Shown here one piece after another: positions 1 through 7,906 of a DNA stretch of 64,000 nucleotides (the first letter of the stretch is position 1; every line of letters starts with the position of its first letter). Position numbers and translations under genes: made by a program. This DNA comes from Mycobacterium szulgai (GTDB lineage Bacteria; Actinomycetota; Actinomycetes; Mycobacteriales; Mycobacteriaceae): contig NZ_LQPW01000171.1 in the NCBI RefSeq assembly GCF_002116635.1, positions 1 through 64,000 on the forward strand, in the 5' to 3' direction. Under the pieces are notes generated by a model that was not told the DNA's origin, made no database searches, and saw nothing but the letters and a program-made list of their open reading frames with translations.

Positions 1-862
1 CGGCAGCGTCAACATCGGCTTCGGCAACACCAGCCCGCACTTCACCCCCACCAACCCCATCACCCAATTCGGCAGCCTGGGCTATTTCAACAACGGCATC
101 AACAACGTCGGCATCGCCAACATCGGCGCCAACAACAGCGGCCTACCCCTAGGCCCCTTGGCACTGCTGGGCGCGGGCAACCACGGCACCTTCAACCAGG
201 GTTTCTTCAACACCGGCAACCACAACCTGGGCGCCTTCCTCAACGGCGACAACCTCGTCGGCATCGGCCCACTGCACTTCGACCGCGGTGCACTGTCCGC
301 AATACTCCCCGCCGCCGGCGACTTGCCCAACTACGGCTACGGCAACGTCGGCCAAGGCAACGTCGGGTTCTTCAACGACGGCACCTTGAACTTCGGCATC
401 TCCAATACCAGCCCCAACTTCACCCCCACCAACCCGATCACCTTGTTCGGCGGGGTTGGCATCGCCAACAACGGTCTCGAAAACGTCGGCGGCTGGAACA
501 CCGGCAGCGTCAACATCGGCTTCGGCAACACCAGCCCGCACTTCACCCCCACCAACCCCATCACCCAATTCGGCAGCCTGGGCTATTTCAATAACGGCAT
601 CAACAACGTCGGCATCGCCAACATCGGCGCCAACAACAGCGGCCTACCCCTAGGCCCCTTGGCACTGCTGGGCGCGGGCAACCACGGCACCTTCAACCAG
701 GGTTTCTTCAACACCGGCAACCACAACCTGGGCGCCTTCCTCAACGGCGACAACCTCGTCGGCATCGGCCCACTGCACTTCGACCGCGGTGCACTGTCCG
801 CAATACTCCCCGCCGCCGGCGACTTGCCCAACTACGGCTACGGCAACGTCGGCCAAGGCAAC
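1..862 (+). repeat. 501-bp-period direct duplication inside the PPE-MPTR gene
   Basis: Bases 1-361 recur at 502-862 with a period of 501 bp (167 codons). I noticed one substitution in the segment (a silent C to T in an Asn codon near 592). After about 861 the copies diverge (AACGTCGGG versus AACATCGGG and beyond). This is a large, recent, in-frame segmental duplication, much longer than the usual pentapeptide repeat unit. Confidence 0.9.
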
Positions 863-1228
863 ATCGGGTTCTTCAACAACGGCACCCTCAACGTGGGCGT
901 CAACAACATCAGCCCCAACTTCACCCCCACTAACCCGATCACCCAATTCGGCGGCTTCGGCTTCGCCAACAACGGCATCGAAAACGTCGGCGGCTGGAAC
1001 ACCGGCAACATGAACGTCGGCTGGGGCAACAGCGGCACCCTCAACCTCGGCATTGCCAATGTCGGCACCGCCAACAGCGGGCTACCGCTAAGCCTGCTGC
1101 AAACCCTGGGCGTGGGTAACCACGGCACATACAACCAGGGGTTGTTCAACGTCGGCAACCACAACATCGGCATCGCGCTCAACGGCGACAACCTGATCGG
1201 CATCGGGCCCTTCCACATCACCAGGTAA
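2..1228 (+). CDS. PPE family protein, MPTR subclass (C-terminal part)
   Basis: The reading frame is open from the left edge, so the PPE domain and start lie outside the window. About 408 codons are visible. They are made of degenerate pentapeptides of the type N-x-G-x-x (NTGNHNLG, GNVGQGN, NNGINNVG), the hallmark of the major polymorphic tandem repeat PPE proteins, which are ESX-5 substrates found at the mycobacterial cell surface or secreted. Longer repeat modules with non-MPTR inserts (FTPTNPITQFG, GPLHFDRGAL) recur. The frame ends at TAA after HITR. The next gene is a TetR regulator in the same direction about 105 bp on, with no obvious functional link. Family assignment is firm; individual function is unknown. 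Confidence 0.9.
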   Translation, partial: GSVNIGFGNTSPHFTPTNPITQFGSLGYFNNGINNVGIANIGANNSGLPLGPLALLGAGNHGTFNQGFFNTGNHNLGAFLNGDNLVGIGPLHFDRGALSAILPAAGDLPNYGYGNVGQGNVGFFNDGTLNFGISNTSPNFTPTNPITLFGGVGIANNGLENVGGWNTGSVNIGFGNTSPHFTPTNPITQFGSLGYFNNGINNVGIANIGANNSGLPLGPLALLGAGNHGTFNQGFFNTGNHNLGAFLNGDNLVGIGPLHFDRGALSAILPAAGDLPNYGYGNVGQGNIGFFNNGTLNVGVNNISPNFTPTNPITQFGGFGFANNGIENVGGWNTGNMNVGWGNSGTLNLGIANVGTANSGLPLSLLQTLGVGNHGTYNQGLFNVGNHNIGIALNGDNLIGIGPFHITR

Positions 1229-1333
1229 GCGCCTCAACCCGGGGGGCGCCGACCCTCACGAAGCCGAAGTGGCTCCGACGTATCCGATGTGGCAATGTAT
1301 CCGTTACGTCGCGAATTCGGAGGTGAAGTACAG

Positions 1334-1945
1334 ATGCCGGCAACGACCACCACCGACAAGCCCGTGCGGGTCACAAAGCGCCGAGCCGAAACCCGCGCCC
1401 GACTCATCGACGCCGCGTTTCGAGTGTTCGCTGACAAGGGATACGGACATGTGACCATCGAGGATGTGTGCGAGGCGGCCGGCTATACCCGCGGCGCGTT
1501 CTATTCCCAATTCGACAGCCTCGAGGAACTGTTCTTTCTGCTCTACGACCAGTGGGCCCAGCGCACCGCCGATCAGGTGCGCGCCGCGATGCAAGGCAGT
1601 GAACCTGTCGCCGACGTGCCCGAAGCGGTCGAGCGCATCGTGGACACCTTGCTGTTCGAACGCGATTGGCTGCTAATCAAGATCGACTTTCTGCTTCATG
1701 CCGCCCGCAACCCCGACCTCGCCCACCGCTGGGAAGTGCACCGCGCTCAATTGCGCAAGGTCATCGAAGAACGGTTGATTGCCAGCGGCCTGGAATTTCA
1801 CCCGTCCCTCAAGACCGTCACCCTTACCGCCCGCGCCATCGTTGCGGCATACGACGGGGTAAGCATCCAGCTACTGCTCGACAGCGACCAGGCCGCCGCC
1901 CGGGCATGGCTTACTCAGCTACTCAATGTGATACTCAGCCGCTGA
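1334..1945 (+). CDS. TetR/AcrR family transcriptional regulator
   Basis: A 203-residue protein with an N-terminal TetR helix-turn-helix: RLIDAAFRVFADKGYGHVTI followed by EDVCEAAGYTRGAFYSQFDSLEELF. The C-terminal ligand domain is helical and unassigned. The ATG at 1334 is preferred over an upstream in-frame ATG at 1289 because GGAGG lies about eight bases before it. It converges on the small secreted-protein gene, which has two palindromic sites of TetR-operator style upstream. It could be their regulator, but this is inference. TetR regulators act as ligand-released repressor dimers. Confidence 0.88.
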   Translation: MPATTTTDKPVRVTKRRAETRARLIDAAFRVFADKGYGHVTIEDVCEAAGYTRGAFYSQFDSLEELFFLLYDQWAQRTADQVRAAMQGSEPVADVPEAVERIVDTLLFERDWLLIKIDFLLHAARNPDLAHRWEVHRAQLRKVIEERLIASGLEFHPSLKTVTLTARAIVAAYDGVSIQLLLDSDQAAARAWLTQLLNVILSR

Positions 1946-1951
1946 GCGCGC

Positions 1952-2218
1952 TCAGTTGCTCAATACCAAGCGCCAGGTACCCGCCGATGTGCGGTCCGGA
2001 ACGCACCAGTAGTTATTCCAGCCACCAGCTGTCGTGGCCTGAACGCCCGGCCCCGCGGCCATGCACGCGGCGTGACTGGGGTAACTGCCCTCGGTCTGAA
2101 TCGTGGCGGCATTGGCATTACCCACTCCGGCAGTCATCAGGCCCGCGAAAGCGATGAGACCTGCCGCCGCGACCATTCCTCCCCGAGGCCGGCTTGCCCC
2201 AATTTTCTTTGTTCTCAT
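1952..2218 (-). CDS. Small secreted protein of unknown function
   Basis: An 88-residue protein. After MRTKK there is a long hydrophobic signal segment (VAAAGLIAFAGLMTAGVG) ending in NANA-A, a good signal peptidase I site. The mature part is about 50 residues and has two cysteines (HAACMAAG, NNYWCVPD) that could form one disulfide, plus several aromatic residues. The start at 2218 follows AAGGAG at good spacing; a longer in-frame start at 2254 lacks this. The product is predicted to be exported. I recognise no family with confidence. Twin palindromes 60-120 bp upstream suggest regulated expression. Confidence 0.75.
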   Translation of the reverse strand: MRTKKIGASRPRGGMVAAAGLIAFAGLMTAGVGNANAATIQTEGSYPSHAACMAAGPGVQATTAGGWNNYWCVPDRTSAGTWRLVLSN

Positions 2219-2278
2219 TCCGGTTCTCCTTGTTCTACATTGCGGCTCGCGCAAAACCGAACGAGCAGCTAAAAGCCT

Positions 2279-2300
2279 GATGTAGTCAGACGACTACATC
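2279..2300. promoter_or_regulatory. Palindromic operator, copy 1
   Basis: A perfect inverted repeat: GATGTAGTC, 4-base centre, GACTACATC. Its core TGTAGTCA..CGACTACA is shared with the second site 32 bp away, about three helical turns. It lies upstream of the small secreted-protein gene. The form suits a TetR-family dimer. Confidence 0.65.
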
Positions 2301-2303
2301 TGA

Positions 2304-2339
2304 TTGCATCACTGTAGTCAGTTGACTACAGTGATGCAA
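2304..2339. promoter_or_regulatory. Palindromic operator, copy 2 (17-bp arms)
   Basis: Perfect 17-base arms (TTGCATCACTGTAGTCA and its complement) flank a 2-base centre. The inner 18 bp (2313-2330) repeats the core of copy 1. It is probably an operator, and could also fold as a strong hairpin if transcribed. Confidence 0.65.
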
Positions 2340-2499
2340 GAGATTTGCCGCATAAGGGCGACCCTTGGCGACGGGAATGCAGATAGGACTTATAAGAAAT
2401 GGTTGCGTAATGCAATAGTTTTTATGCATACTTGTTGCGCACCGAGTAGCTCACTCGAACCCGCAGAAATCAAAGGCGCATATCGATACGGCTGCCGCC

Positions 2500-2517
2500 G
2501 ACCCTAACGCTAGGGTC
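2500..2517. terminator. Short hairpin upstream of the lar genes
   Basis: GACCCTA, loop ACGC, TAGGGTC: a perfect 7-bp stem in the 285-bp stretch between the operators and the lar operon. There is no T-run, so termination is uncertain; it may instead be a protein site. The rest of the stretch shows no convincing gene. Confidence 0.25.
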
Positions 2518-2601
2518 AGCCGCCGCCTAGATCCGCTGCGCCACGCCTGGCCACCGAGGGCCGCCGATATGAACGCACCGCGCGATACCTTAAGGGAGAC
2601 A

Positions 2602-2628
2602 ATGGATTTCGGAGACCCCGGTCAATGA
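2602..2628 (+). CDS. Eight-codon upstream ORF coupled to larE
   Basis: ATG GAT TTC GGA GAC CCC GGT CAA TGA encodes MDFGDPGQ. It is preceded closely by TAAGGGAGACA, a better Shine-Dalgarno than the one in front of larE. Its stop overlaps the larE start (CAATGAC, the ATGA arrangement), so ribosomes ending here could reinitiate on larE. The product is too short for a function of its own; it would act as a coupling or leader ORF. It may be chance. Confidence 0.35.
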   Translation: MDFGDPGQ

Positions 2629-3422
2629 CATTAAGTCGGCTGCAGCAAGCCCTGGCAGCCACGCCCACCCGCATCGTGGCGTGCAGCGGCGGCGTAGACA
2701 GTCTGCTTTTGGCTACCGTCGCCCACCGGGCGGCGCCGCACACCACAGTAGTGGCCCATGCCGTCACACCGGCCGTTCCCGCGGCGGCCACAGCGCGGGT
2801 CATCGCGCAGGCCGAGGCCGAGAACTGGACACTTGAGCTGGTTCGTTCCACGGAGTTCGACGACGAGCGCTATCTTGCCAATCCGCGTAACCGCTGCTAC
2901 TTCTGCAAGAGCCACCTCTACGCCGCGATCGGCGAATTGCCGAGCCGTGCCGGCGCAACAATGTTGAGCGGCGCCAACGTTGACGATCTCGGCGAGTACC
3001 GGCCCGGTCTGATCGCCGCCGAGGAGAACGAAGTCCGCCACCCCTACATCGAAGCGGGTCTGGACAAGGAAGACATCCGGTCCATCGCCCGCGAGCTGGG
3101 GCTGGATTTCGCGGAGCTGCCCGCATCGCCATGCCTGGCCAGCCGCCTGTACACGGATACCGCCGTAACCCCGTCGCGGCTTCGGTCGATAGAAATCGGA
3201 GAAGACCTGTTAAAGATGCTGACGGGGATCAACGTCGTCCGGTGCCGGCTGCGCGAGGAGGTCGTGTTGATCGAAGTCACAGCCGAAGACCACGCACGAG
3301 TCACCGATGAGATCATCGACCGGGTGGCCGCGGCGATGCGAAAGGTGGAACCATCGCTGAATCGAGTCATTTTGGACGACAAACCATATCGTCCCGGTCG
3401 CGCACTTAAGTTGCTAGCGTGA
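2625..3422 (+). CDS. larE: LarE, ATP-dependent sacrificial sulfur transferase (nickel-pincer cofactor synthesis)
   Basis: A 265-residue PP-loop ATPase with SGGVDS at residues 21-26. LarE adenylates the carboxylates of pyridinium-3,5-biscarboxylic acid mononucleotide and inserts sulfur. The conserved sacrificial cysteine is C170 in the SPCLASR motif. There is also a CxxC pair (C91, C94 in RCYFCKSHLY), so this is the three-cysteine type that in other organisms binds an iron-sulfur cluster as sulfur carrier instead of consuming its own cysteine. The length is normal. Its stop overlaps the larB GTG start by four bases. It is the first gene of larE-larB-larC. Confidence 0.93.
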   Translation: MTLSRLQQALAATPTRIVACSGGVDSLLLATVAHRAAPHTTVVAHAVTPAVPAAATARVIAQAEAENWTLELVRSTEFDDERYLANPRNRCYFCKSHLYAAIGELPSRAGATMLSGANVDDLGEYRPGLIAAEENEVRHPYIEAGLDKEDIRSIARELGLDFAELPASPCLASRLYTDTAVTPSRLRSIEIGEDLLKMLTGINVVRCRLREEVVLIEVTAEDHARVTDEIIDRVAAAMRKVEPSLNRVILDDKPYRPGRALKLLA

Positions 3423-4075
3423 CCCTTCGCTACGACTATGCCCGGCTCGCGCGCGTCGGGATGCCGGAGGCTACGTTCTGTCTGAACAAGACGACGCGGC
3501 AGCTGCGCGCCATCGTGACCGAGTTGGTCGAACGGCCCGACAACCCGGTTCTGTTCACCCGAATGAGCGACGCCCAGTACCAAGACGTTCGTAACCTCGC
3601 CGGGCCCTCGATGGAATACGACGCGGAGTCGGCAACCGCGATCATGCATGGTTGCCTGCCGGCGCGGGAGGGCACGGTGGCTGTTGTCACCGCTGGTACG
3701 TCGGATCTCACCGTCGCAGCCGAGGCCCATCGGACACTTGGGTTCCTCGGCTTCACGACTAATCTCATCGCCGACGTCGGTGTTGCCGGGCTCTGGCGCC
3801 TGCTGGAAAGAGTCGATGAGATCACCGCCTACGACGTCGTGATCGTCGTGGCCGGGATGGACGCCGCGCTCGCCTCGGTGATGGGCGGGCTCACCGGCCA
3901 GCCCATTATCGCCGTACCTACATCGACCGGTTACGGCGTGGCAGCCGACGGGGAATCCGCGCTTCGCTCGATGCTGACCAGCTGCGCGCAGGGTATCGCG
4001 GTCACCAACATCGACAACGGGTTCGGTGCGGCGTGTGCGGCCAACCGAATTCTGTTGGCGCTGAACCGGAAATGA
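3419..4075 (+). CDS. larB: LarB, nicotinic acid adenine dinucleotide carboxylase/hydrolase (nickel-pincer cofactor synthesis)
   Basis: A 218-residue protein of the AIR-carboxylase (PurE-like) fold. Characteristic stretches are VVTAGTSD near residue 90, VIVVAGMDAALASVMGGL near 141 and IIAVPTSTGYG near 163. LarB carboxylates the pyridinium ring of NaAD and releases AMP, the first step of the pathway. The start is GTG at the GTGA overlap with larE. The stop overlaps the larC ATG (ATGA). The tight overlaps indicate one translationally coupled operon. Confidence 0.93.
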   Translation: MTLRYDYARLARVGMPEATFCLNKTTRQLRAIVTELVERPDNPVLFTRMSDAQYQDVRNLAGPSMEYDAESATAIMHGCLPAREGTVAVVTAGTSDLTVAAEAHRTLGFLGFTTNLIADVGVAGLWRLLERVDEITAYDVVIVVAGMDAALASVMGGLTGQPIIAVPTSTGYGVAADGESALRSMLTSCAQGIAVTNIDNGFGAACAANRILLALNRK

Positions 4076-5214
4076 TCGGCTGGATCGACGCCCGAGCCGG
4101 GGTGACCGCGGCGATGCTGCTCGGCGCTCTCGTCGACGCGGGGGTGCCGTTGGGCCTGTTGCAGACGGAGATCGACCAACTTGGCCTTGGCGTGACGCTG
4201 ACGTCGACGACATGCGAACGCGGCTGTGTCGTCGCCACCAAGGTCGAGGTTGGTGGCGACGAGGACGCAACCCTCCTTGAGATTCAACAAGTGCTCGACC
4301 GAGTCGAGGAACCCGTTCGCACGACGGCCGGCACCATCCTTCGCCGGCTGGCCGAAGCCGAGTCACACGCAAAGCGAGTTTCTCTGCGAGACTTCAAGTT
4401 TCACGACGTGTGCTGCACGCTCGCTTACGCGGTTGGCGCAACGGCCGGGTTTCGCCAATTGGGCCTTGAGGCGCTGCACTGTTCGCCAGTCAGCCTGGGC
4501 AGCACAACAGCGATGCCAGACCCGGCGGTCCTGGAACTGCTCAAGGGCGTGCCCGTTGCCGCCGGCCCAGCCGCCGTGGAATGCCCCACAGCTGTGGGCG
4601 CGGCGGTGCTGGTGACGCTGGTGACCGAATGGGGCGAGATGCCCCCACTCGTTATACATCACGTGGGATACGGTGCGGGCCAAGACAATCCACCCGAACT
4701 CGCCAACGTGCTTCACATAGTCGTCGGCGAGCCGGTGGACCAACCGGCCGGCAGCGTCCAGCTGGAAACCAACGTGGACGACCTCGACCCGCGGGTGTGG
4801 CCCTACGTCATTGAGCGCCTGCTCGCCGCCGGCGCCTACGACGCCTGGCTCACCCCGATCATCATGAAGAAGGGACGCCCCGCACACACCCTTTCGGTGC
4901 TGGCCCCCAGCCACCGGGCCGCGGATCTGCGCGCCATCATATTTCGGGAGACCAGCTCGATCGGATTGCGCGAAATGCCGGTACCCAAGCACCACAAACT
5001 GGCCAGAACGGAGAGCCTGGTTCATGTTGGCGGGCAACCGATCCGGATCAAGATCGCCCGGCTCGACGGTGAAACCGTCAATGTCAACCCAGAGTGGCGA
5101 GACGTGGTGGCCGCCGCACAAGCGCTCGGGCAACCGGCAAAGCAGGTGTTAGCCGAAGCCCGACGGCTTGCATCCGATGACAGCATGCAAACCGCTGTCG
5201 CGCAATGGGATTGA
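4072..5214 (+). CDS. larC: LarC, nickel insertion protein (cyclometallase)
   Basis: A 380-residue protein beginning MIGWIDARAGVTAAMLLGAL, matching the LarC N-terminus (usually D-x-x-x-G-x-x-G-D-M). It also has the central HH-containing region, the LETNVDDLDP motif and the C-terminal basic domain. LarC inserts nickel into the pincer nucleotide in a CTP-dependent step. The start at the ATGA overlap is preferred over an ATG 39 bases upstream inside larB. In some bacteria larC is made by programmed frameshifting (larC1/larC2); here it is one continuous frame. No larA-like racemase gene follows. It converges with the MFS gene nine bases downstream. Confidence 0.9.
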   Translation: MIGWIDARAGVTAAMLLGALVDAGVPLGLLQTEIDQLGLGVTLTSTTCERGCVVATKVEVGGDEDATLLEIQQVLDRVEEPVRTTAGTILRRLAEAESHAKRVSLRDFKFHDVCCTLAYAVGATAGFRQLGLEALHCSPVSLGSTTAMPDPAVLELLKGVPVAAGPAAVECPTAVGAAVLVTLVTEWGEMPPLVIHHVGYGAGQDNPPELANVLHIVVGEPVDQPAGSVQLETNVDDLDPRVWPYVIERLLAAGAYDAWLTPIIMKKGRPAHTLSVLAPSHRAADLRAIIFRETSSIGLREMPVPKHHKLARTESLVHVGGQPIRIKIARLDGETVNVNPEWRDVVAAAQALGQPAKQVLAEARRLASDDSMQTAVAQWD

Positions 5215-5223
5215 ATGCTGACG

Positions 5224-6444
5224 TTATGACGCTCTGGCCTCGGCTGCGCCAACCGTTTGTGCGGTGGTGCGCGACGATGCCAGGAATGCGGCGACCGCGA
5301 AAACCAGCGCTAGCGCGAGGAACACCCACGGCAGGAGGGCCACGGTGAACAACGAGGAGAACATTCCAGGGCCCACAGCGATGGCTATGCCCCACGACCA
5401 CGAGTAGACCGCAGAATGGCGACCCGTCCTACCCGGCGGCGCGAAACTCAACATGACTTTCAGCCCGGTGGCGCCGAAAGTGGCGGAGGCCAGGCTGAAG
5501 AGCATCACGGACGCGCCCAGCAGCGCCGTCCGACCGGCATCGACCGTCACCATTACGGTGAGCGCCGCGAATGTGATTCCAAGCAGTCCGGCCGCCAGCG
5601 CCAACAGCCGCAGCCCGGACCGGCGGCGGCCCCACTTGGTCGCCAGCGGCGCGAAGGCCGCAACCAACATGCTGACCACTAGGTAGGTGATCGGCGGAGC
5701 CCAAATCGGGAAGCCCAGCGAGAGCAGATACACCGGCAATATCGAGTCGAACCCGATGTTCGCCAGGGCGACCACGAAGATCGCGGCCACGAACACCAAG
5801 AACCGGCGTTGGGTCAGCACGTCGCGGTAGCGGCCCACGCCCGTGTCGTCACGCTGCTTGGCCTGTTGATCGAAGGCGCGCAGCCGCCAGAACAGCAAGC
5901 CGCAAACCGCGAAGCTGACCGCGTTCGCCAGCACGATGAAAGTCCAGAACAGCCCACTGCCACGCTCGGCCCAGACTCCGAGCGACCCGATCAGCCCACC
6001 CAGCCCAAGGCCGACGCTGCGCGAGGCGTTGATCATCGAAAACAGGCCGACGCGAGCATCTTCCGACGGCGCCAGCGCACTTACCATGCCCGGGTGCGCC
6101 ACCCAGAACAGCCGGCCGGCAAAGCTCAGCGCCACCACGATCATCGATAGCGAGGCAAGCGTGTTGTCGGCCAGGTAGAACGGGAAGGCAATCATCCGGA
6201 TCACGGAGCTGAGCGTCGCCGCGCGAAACGGCCCGATGCGGTCGACGATGGCTCCGGTCAGCAAGCCGCCGCCCAGCAGCGCGACGAGGCTGCCCAGGGT
6301 CAGCGCGGCACCAGCGTCGGCCAGCCTCATGCCGCGTGCGTAGGTGAAGAAGAGCAGCGAGAACGGAATCCACACACCGCTGCCTGTGGTGTCGATGACC
6401 ATGGCAGTGAGGTAGCCGCGATGGTAGGCCTGCCGCGTTACCAT
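5224..6444 (-). CDS. MFS transporter
   Basis: A 406-residue membrane protein with about 12 hydrophobic segments. A short basic motif-A-like loop (VDRIGPFRAA) follows the second segment, and a central cytoplasmic loop (FDQQAKQRDDTGVGRYRDVL) divides two six-helix halves. This is the architecture of drug- or metabolite-efflux MFS carriers; the substrate cannot be told. It is divergent from the following TetR gene across about 180 bp, which makes that regulator a candidate for control. Confidence 0.87.
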   Translation of the reverse strand: MVTRQAYHRGYLTAMVIDTTGSGVWIPFSLLFFTYARGMRLADAGAALTLGSLVALLGGGLLTGAIVDRIGPFRAATLSSVIRMIAFPFYLADNTLASLSMIVVALSFAGRLFWVAHPGMVSALAPSEDARVGLFSMINASRSVGLGLGGLIGSLGVWAERGSGLFWTFIVLANAVSFAVCGLLFWRLRAFDQQAKQRDDTGVGRYRDVLTQRRFLVFVAAIFVVALANIGFDSILPVYLLSLGFPIWAPPITYLVVSMLVAAFAPLATKWGRRRSGLRLLALAAGLLGITFAALTVMVTVDAGRTALLGASVMLFSLASATFGATGLKVMLSFAPPGRTGRHSAVYSWSWGIAIAVGPGMFSSLFTVALLPWVFLALALVFAVAAFLASSRTTAQTVGAAEARAS

Positions 6445-6624
6445 GCCGCGCCGACTCGCCGGTCCACACTCATGCGTACTATTGCACTACACAACTGTTA
6501 CCTACACTACTATTTGCTTGCGATCAACGTGGCGACCGAATGAATAGCGTATCCGCTGCAACCTCGTGAACACCGCTTTTAGCCGATTGGCCGCAAAACG
6601 TGCATCCCGTGCAACGATGGGGTC

Positions 6625-7254
6625 ATGGCGAATGAGATGGGTCTGCGCGAGCGGCGCCGGCGTCAGACCAGCGCTGACATCCGCGGCGCCGCCATCCGCC
6701 TCATCCAGAAACGCGGGTTCGACAAGGTGACCATCGAGGAGATCTGCTCGGAAGCCGGCGTTTCGACCCGGACATTCTTCAACTACTTTCCGAACAAAGA
6801 GTCCGCTATCGCATACGGCCCTTCAGACATCCCCGGTGAACTTGCCGAGGAGTTCGTCGCCGCCGGGCCCGCTCCCTACCCCGTCGTGCTCGCGGAGCTG
6901 ATCACCCTTGCCGCGCATCATCTGCGGGACGTACCGCCGGAACGCGACCAGGCCGCATGCATGCTCGAACTGGCCAAAACGACGCCCGCGGTGTTGGCGG
7001 CATTCCTGGCAGACCTGGAGCGGTTCCAAACACAATTGGCCGAGATCGTGGCCCGTCGCCAAGGGATGCGGTCCGACGACGAGATTCCTGCCCTGATCTC
7101 TGCGCTGGCGCTGACCGCAGTGCGCTCTGGCATCGAGCGCTGGACCAGCTGCGAGCCAGAGGACGCCGACGACACGCCCATGCCCTACGTCGAACGAGCT
7201 GCGGCCCTGGTCAACAGCATCTTCACCAAAGACGCGGTGACCGGAAACACATAA
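6625..7254 (+). CDS. TetR family transcriptional regulator
   Basis: A 209-residue protein. The helix-turn-helix is AAIRLIQKRGFDKVTIEE followed by ICSEAGVSTRTFFNYFPNKESA. The C-terminal region resembles the MftR-like TetR_C_17 group only loosely. It lies between a divergent MFS exporter and a downstream mmpS-mmpL pair, so it probably represses one or both. A perfect 19-bp palindrome just after its stop and before mmpS is a candidate operator. The start has a weak Shine-Dalgarno (GGGG); an in-frame ATG four codons later is possible. Confidence 0.88.
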   Translation: MANEMGLRERRRRQTSADIRGAAIRLIQKRGFDKVTIEEICSEAGVSTRTFFNYFPNKESAIAYGPSDIPGELAEEFVAAGPAPYPVVLAELITLAAHHLRDVPPERDQAACMLELAKTTPAVLAAFLADLERFQTQLAEIVARRQGMRSDDEIPALISALALTAVRSGIERWTSCEPEDADDTPMPYVERAAALVNSIFTKDAVTGNT

Positions 7255-7263
7255 AGTTGCATA

Positions 7264-7282
7264 ATCTGCAAAGTATGCAGAT
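7264..7282. promoter_or_regulatory. 19-bp palindrome between tetR and mmpS
   Basis: ATCTGCA, 5-base spacer AAGTA, TGCAGAT. It lies ten bases after the TetR stop and about 190 bp before mmpS. It could be the operator for mmpS-mmpL or a weak terminator; no T-run follows. Confidence 0.45.
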
Positions 7283-7471
7283 CATGTATCCATGGTCCGG
7301 CGGCGGCACTCGGCTACGCCTCGGTTACGCGAGACGTTCGCACCCCTTGAGCCGGGCCGTGTTCCGCATCGGGAACTGTCTGCGCACCTGGCGTTCGAAC
7401 GCGTTGTGGCGCAACGCAACGCGAACCAGCAGACCATAACGGGATTGCCCAGCCGGGAAGGGATCGCGTAG

Positions 7472-7906
7472 GTGCAGATGGCAAAGATGGTGCGTAATGC
7501 CTGGTTGCCGCTGTTGATCGTGGCGGTGCTGGCGATCGGGGGATTTACCGTGCACCGGGTCAAGTCGTTCTTCACCGCCGAGAACGCCGACACGTTGACG
7601 AGCCCGAAGGTGGACGACTCCAAACCGTTCAAGCCCAAAGTCGTCAAGTACGAGATCTTCGGCTCGGCGAGCCACGCCAACGTGAACTATCTGGATCTGA
7701 GCGCAGAACCGCGGCGCCTCGACAACGCGCCGTTGCCGTGGACGCTGGTCCTCAGCACGACCGCACCGTCGGTGTTCCCGAACATCTCGGCGCAAAGCGA
7801 CGGTGACTACCTCGGCTGCCGAATCACCGTCGACGACGAAATCAAGGACGAGAAAATTGCCAACGGCGTGCACGCCCTGACCTCCTGCCTGGTGAAATCA
7901 GCATGA
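7472..7906 (+). CDS. MmpS family membrane/periplasmic accessory protein
   Basis: A 144-residue protein with one N-terminal membrane anchor (WLPLLIVAVLAIGGFTV) and a periplasmic domain carrying the MmpS signature KVVKYEIFGSASHANVNYLD and CRITVDDEIKDEK. MmpS proteins partner MmpL transporters in export of lipids, siderophores or drugs. The GTG start at 7472 has GAAGGGA nine bases upstream; ATG codons at 7478 and 7487 are alternatives. The stop overlaps the mmpL start (ATGA). Confidence 0.92.
   Translation: MQMAKMVRNAWLPLLIVAVLAIGGFTVHRVKSFFTAENADTLTSPKVDDSKPFKPKVVKYEIFGSASHANVNYLDLSAEPRRLDNAPLPWTLVLSTTAPSVFPNISAQSDGDYLGCRITVDDEIKDEKIANGVHALTSCLVKSA

Noticed and set aside
158..1228. Treating the first gene as a complete 356-residue protein starting at ATG 158
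   Set aside because: The frame is open to the left edge with the same repeats, so this ATG is internal.
2304..2507. A 67-codon frame beginning in the operator region
   Set aside because: Starts inside the palindrome, has no Shine-Dalgarno and an unusual composition.
3044..4372. A 442-codon minus-strand frame over larE/larB/larC
   Set aside because: Antisense to three well identified genes; no recognisable domain.
6470..6520. Possible operator from repeated ACTATTGC / CTACAC motifs upstream of the MFS gene
   Set aside because: Only imperfect direct repeats; no palindrome strong enough to claim a site.
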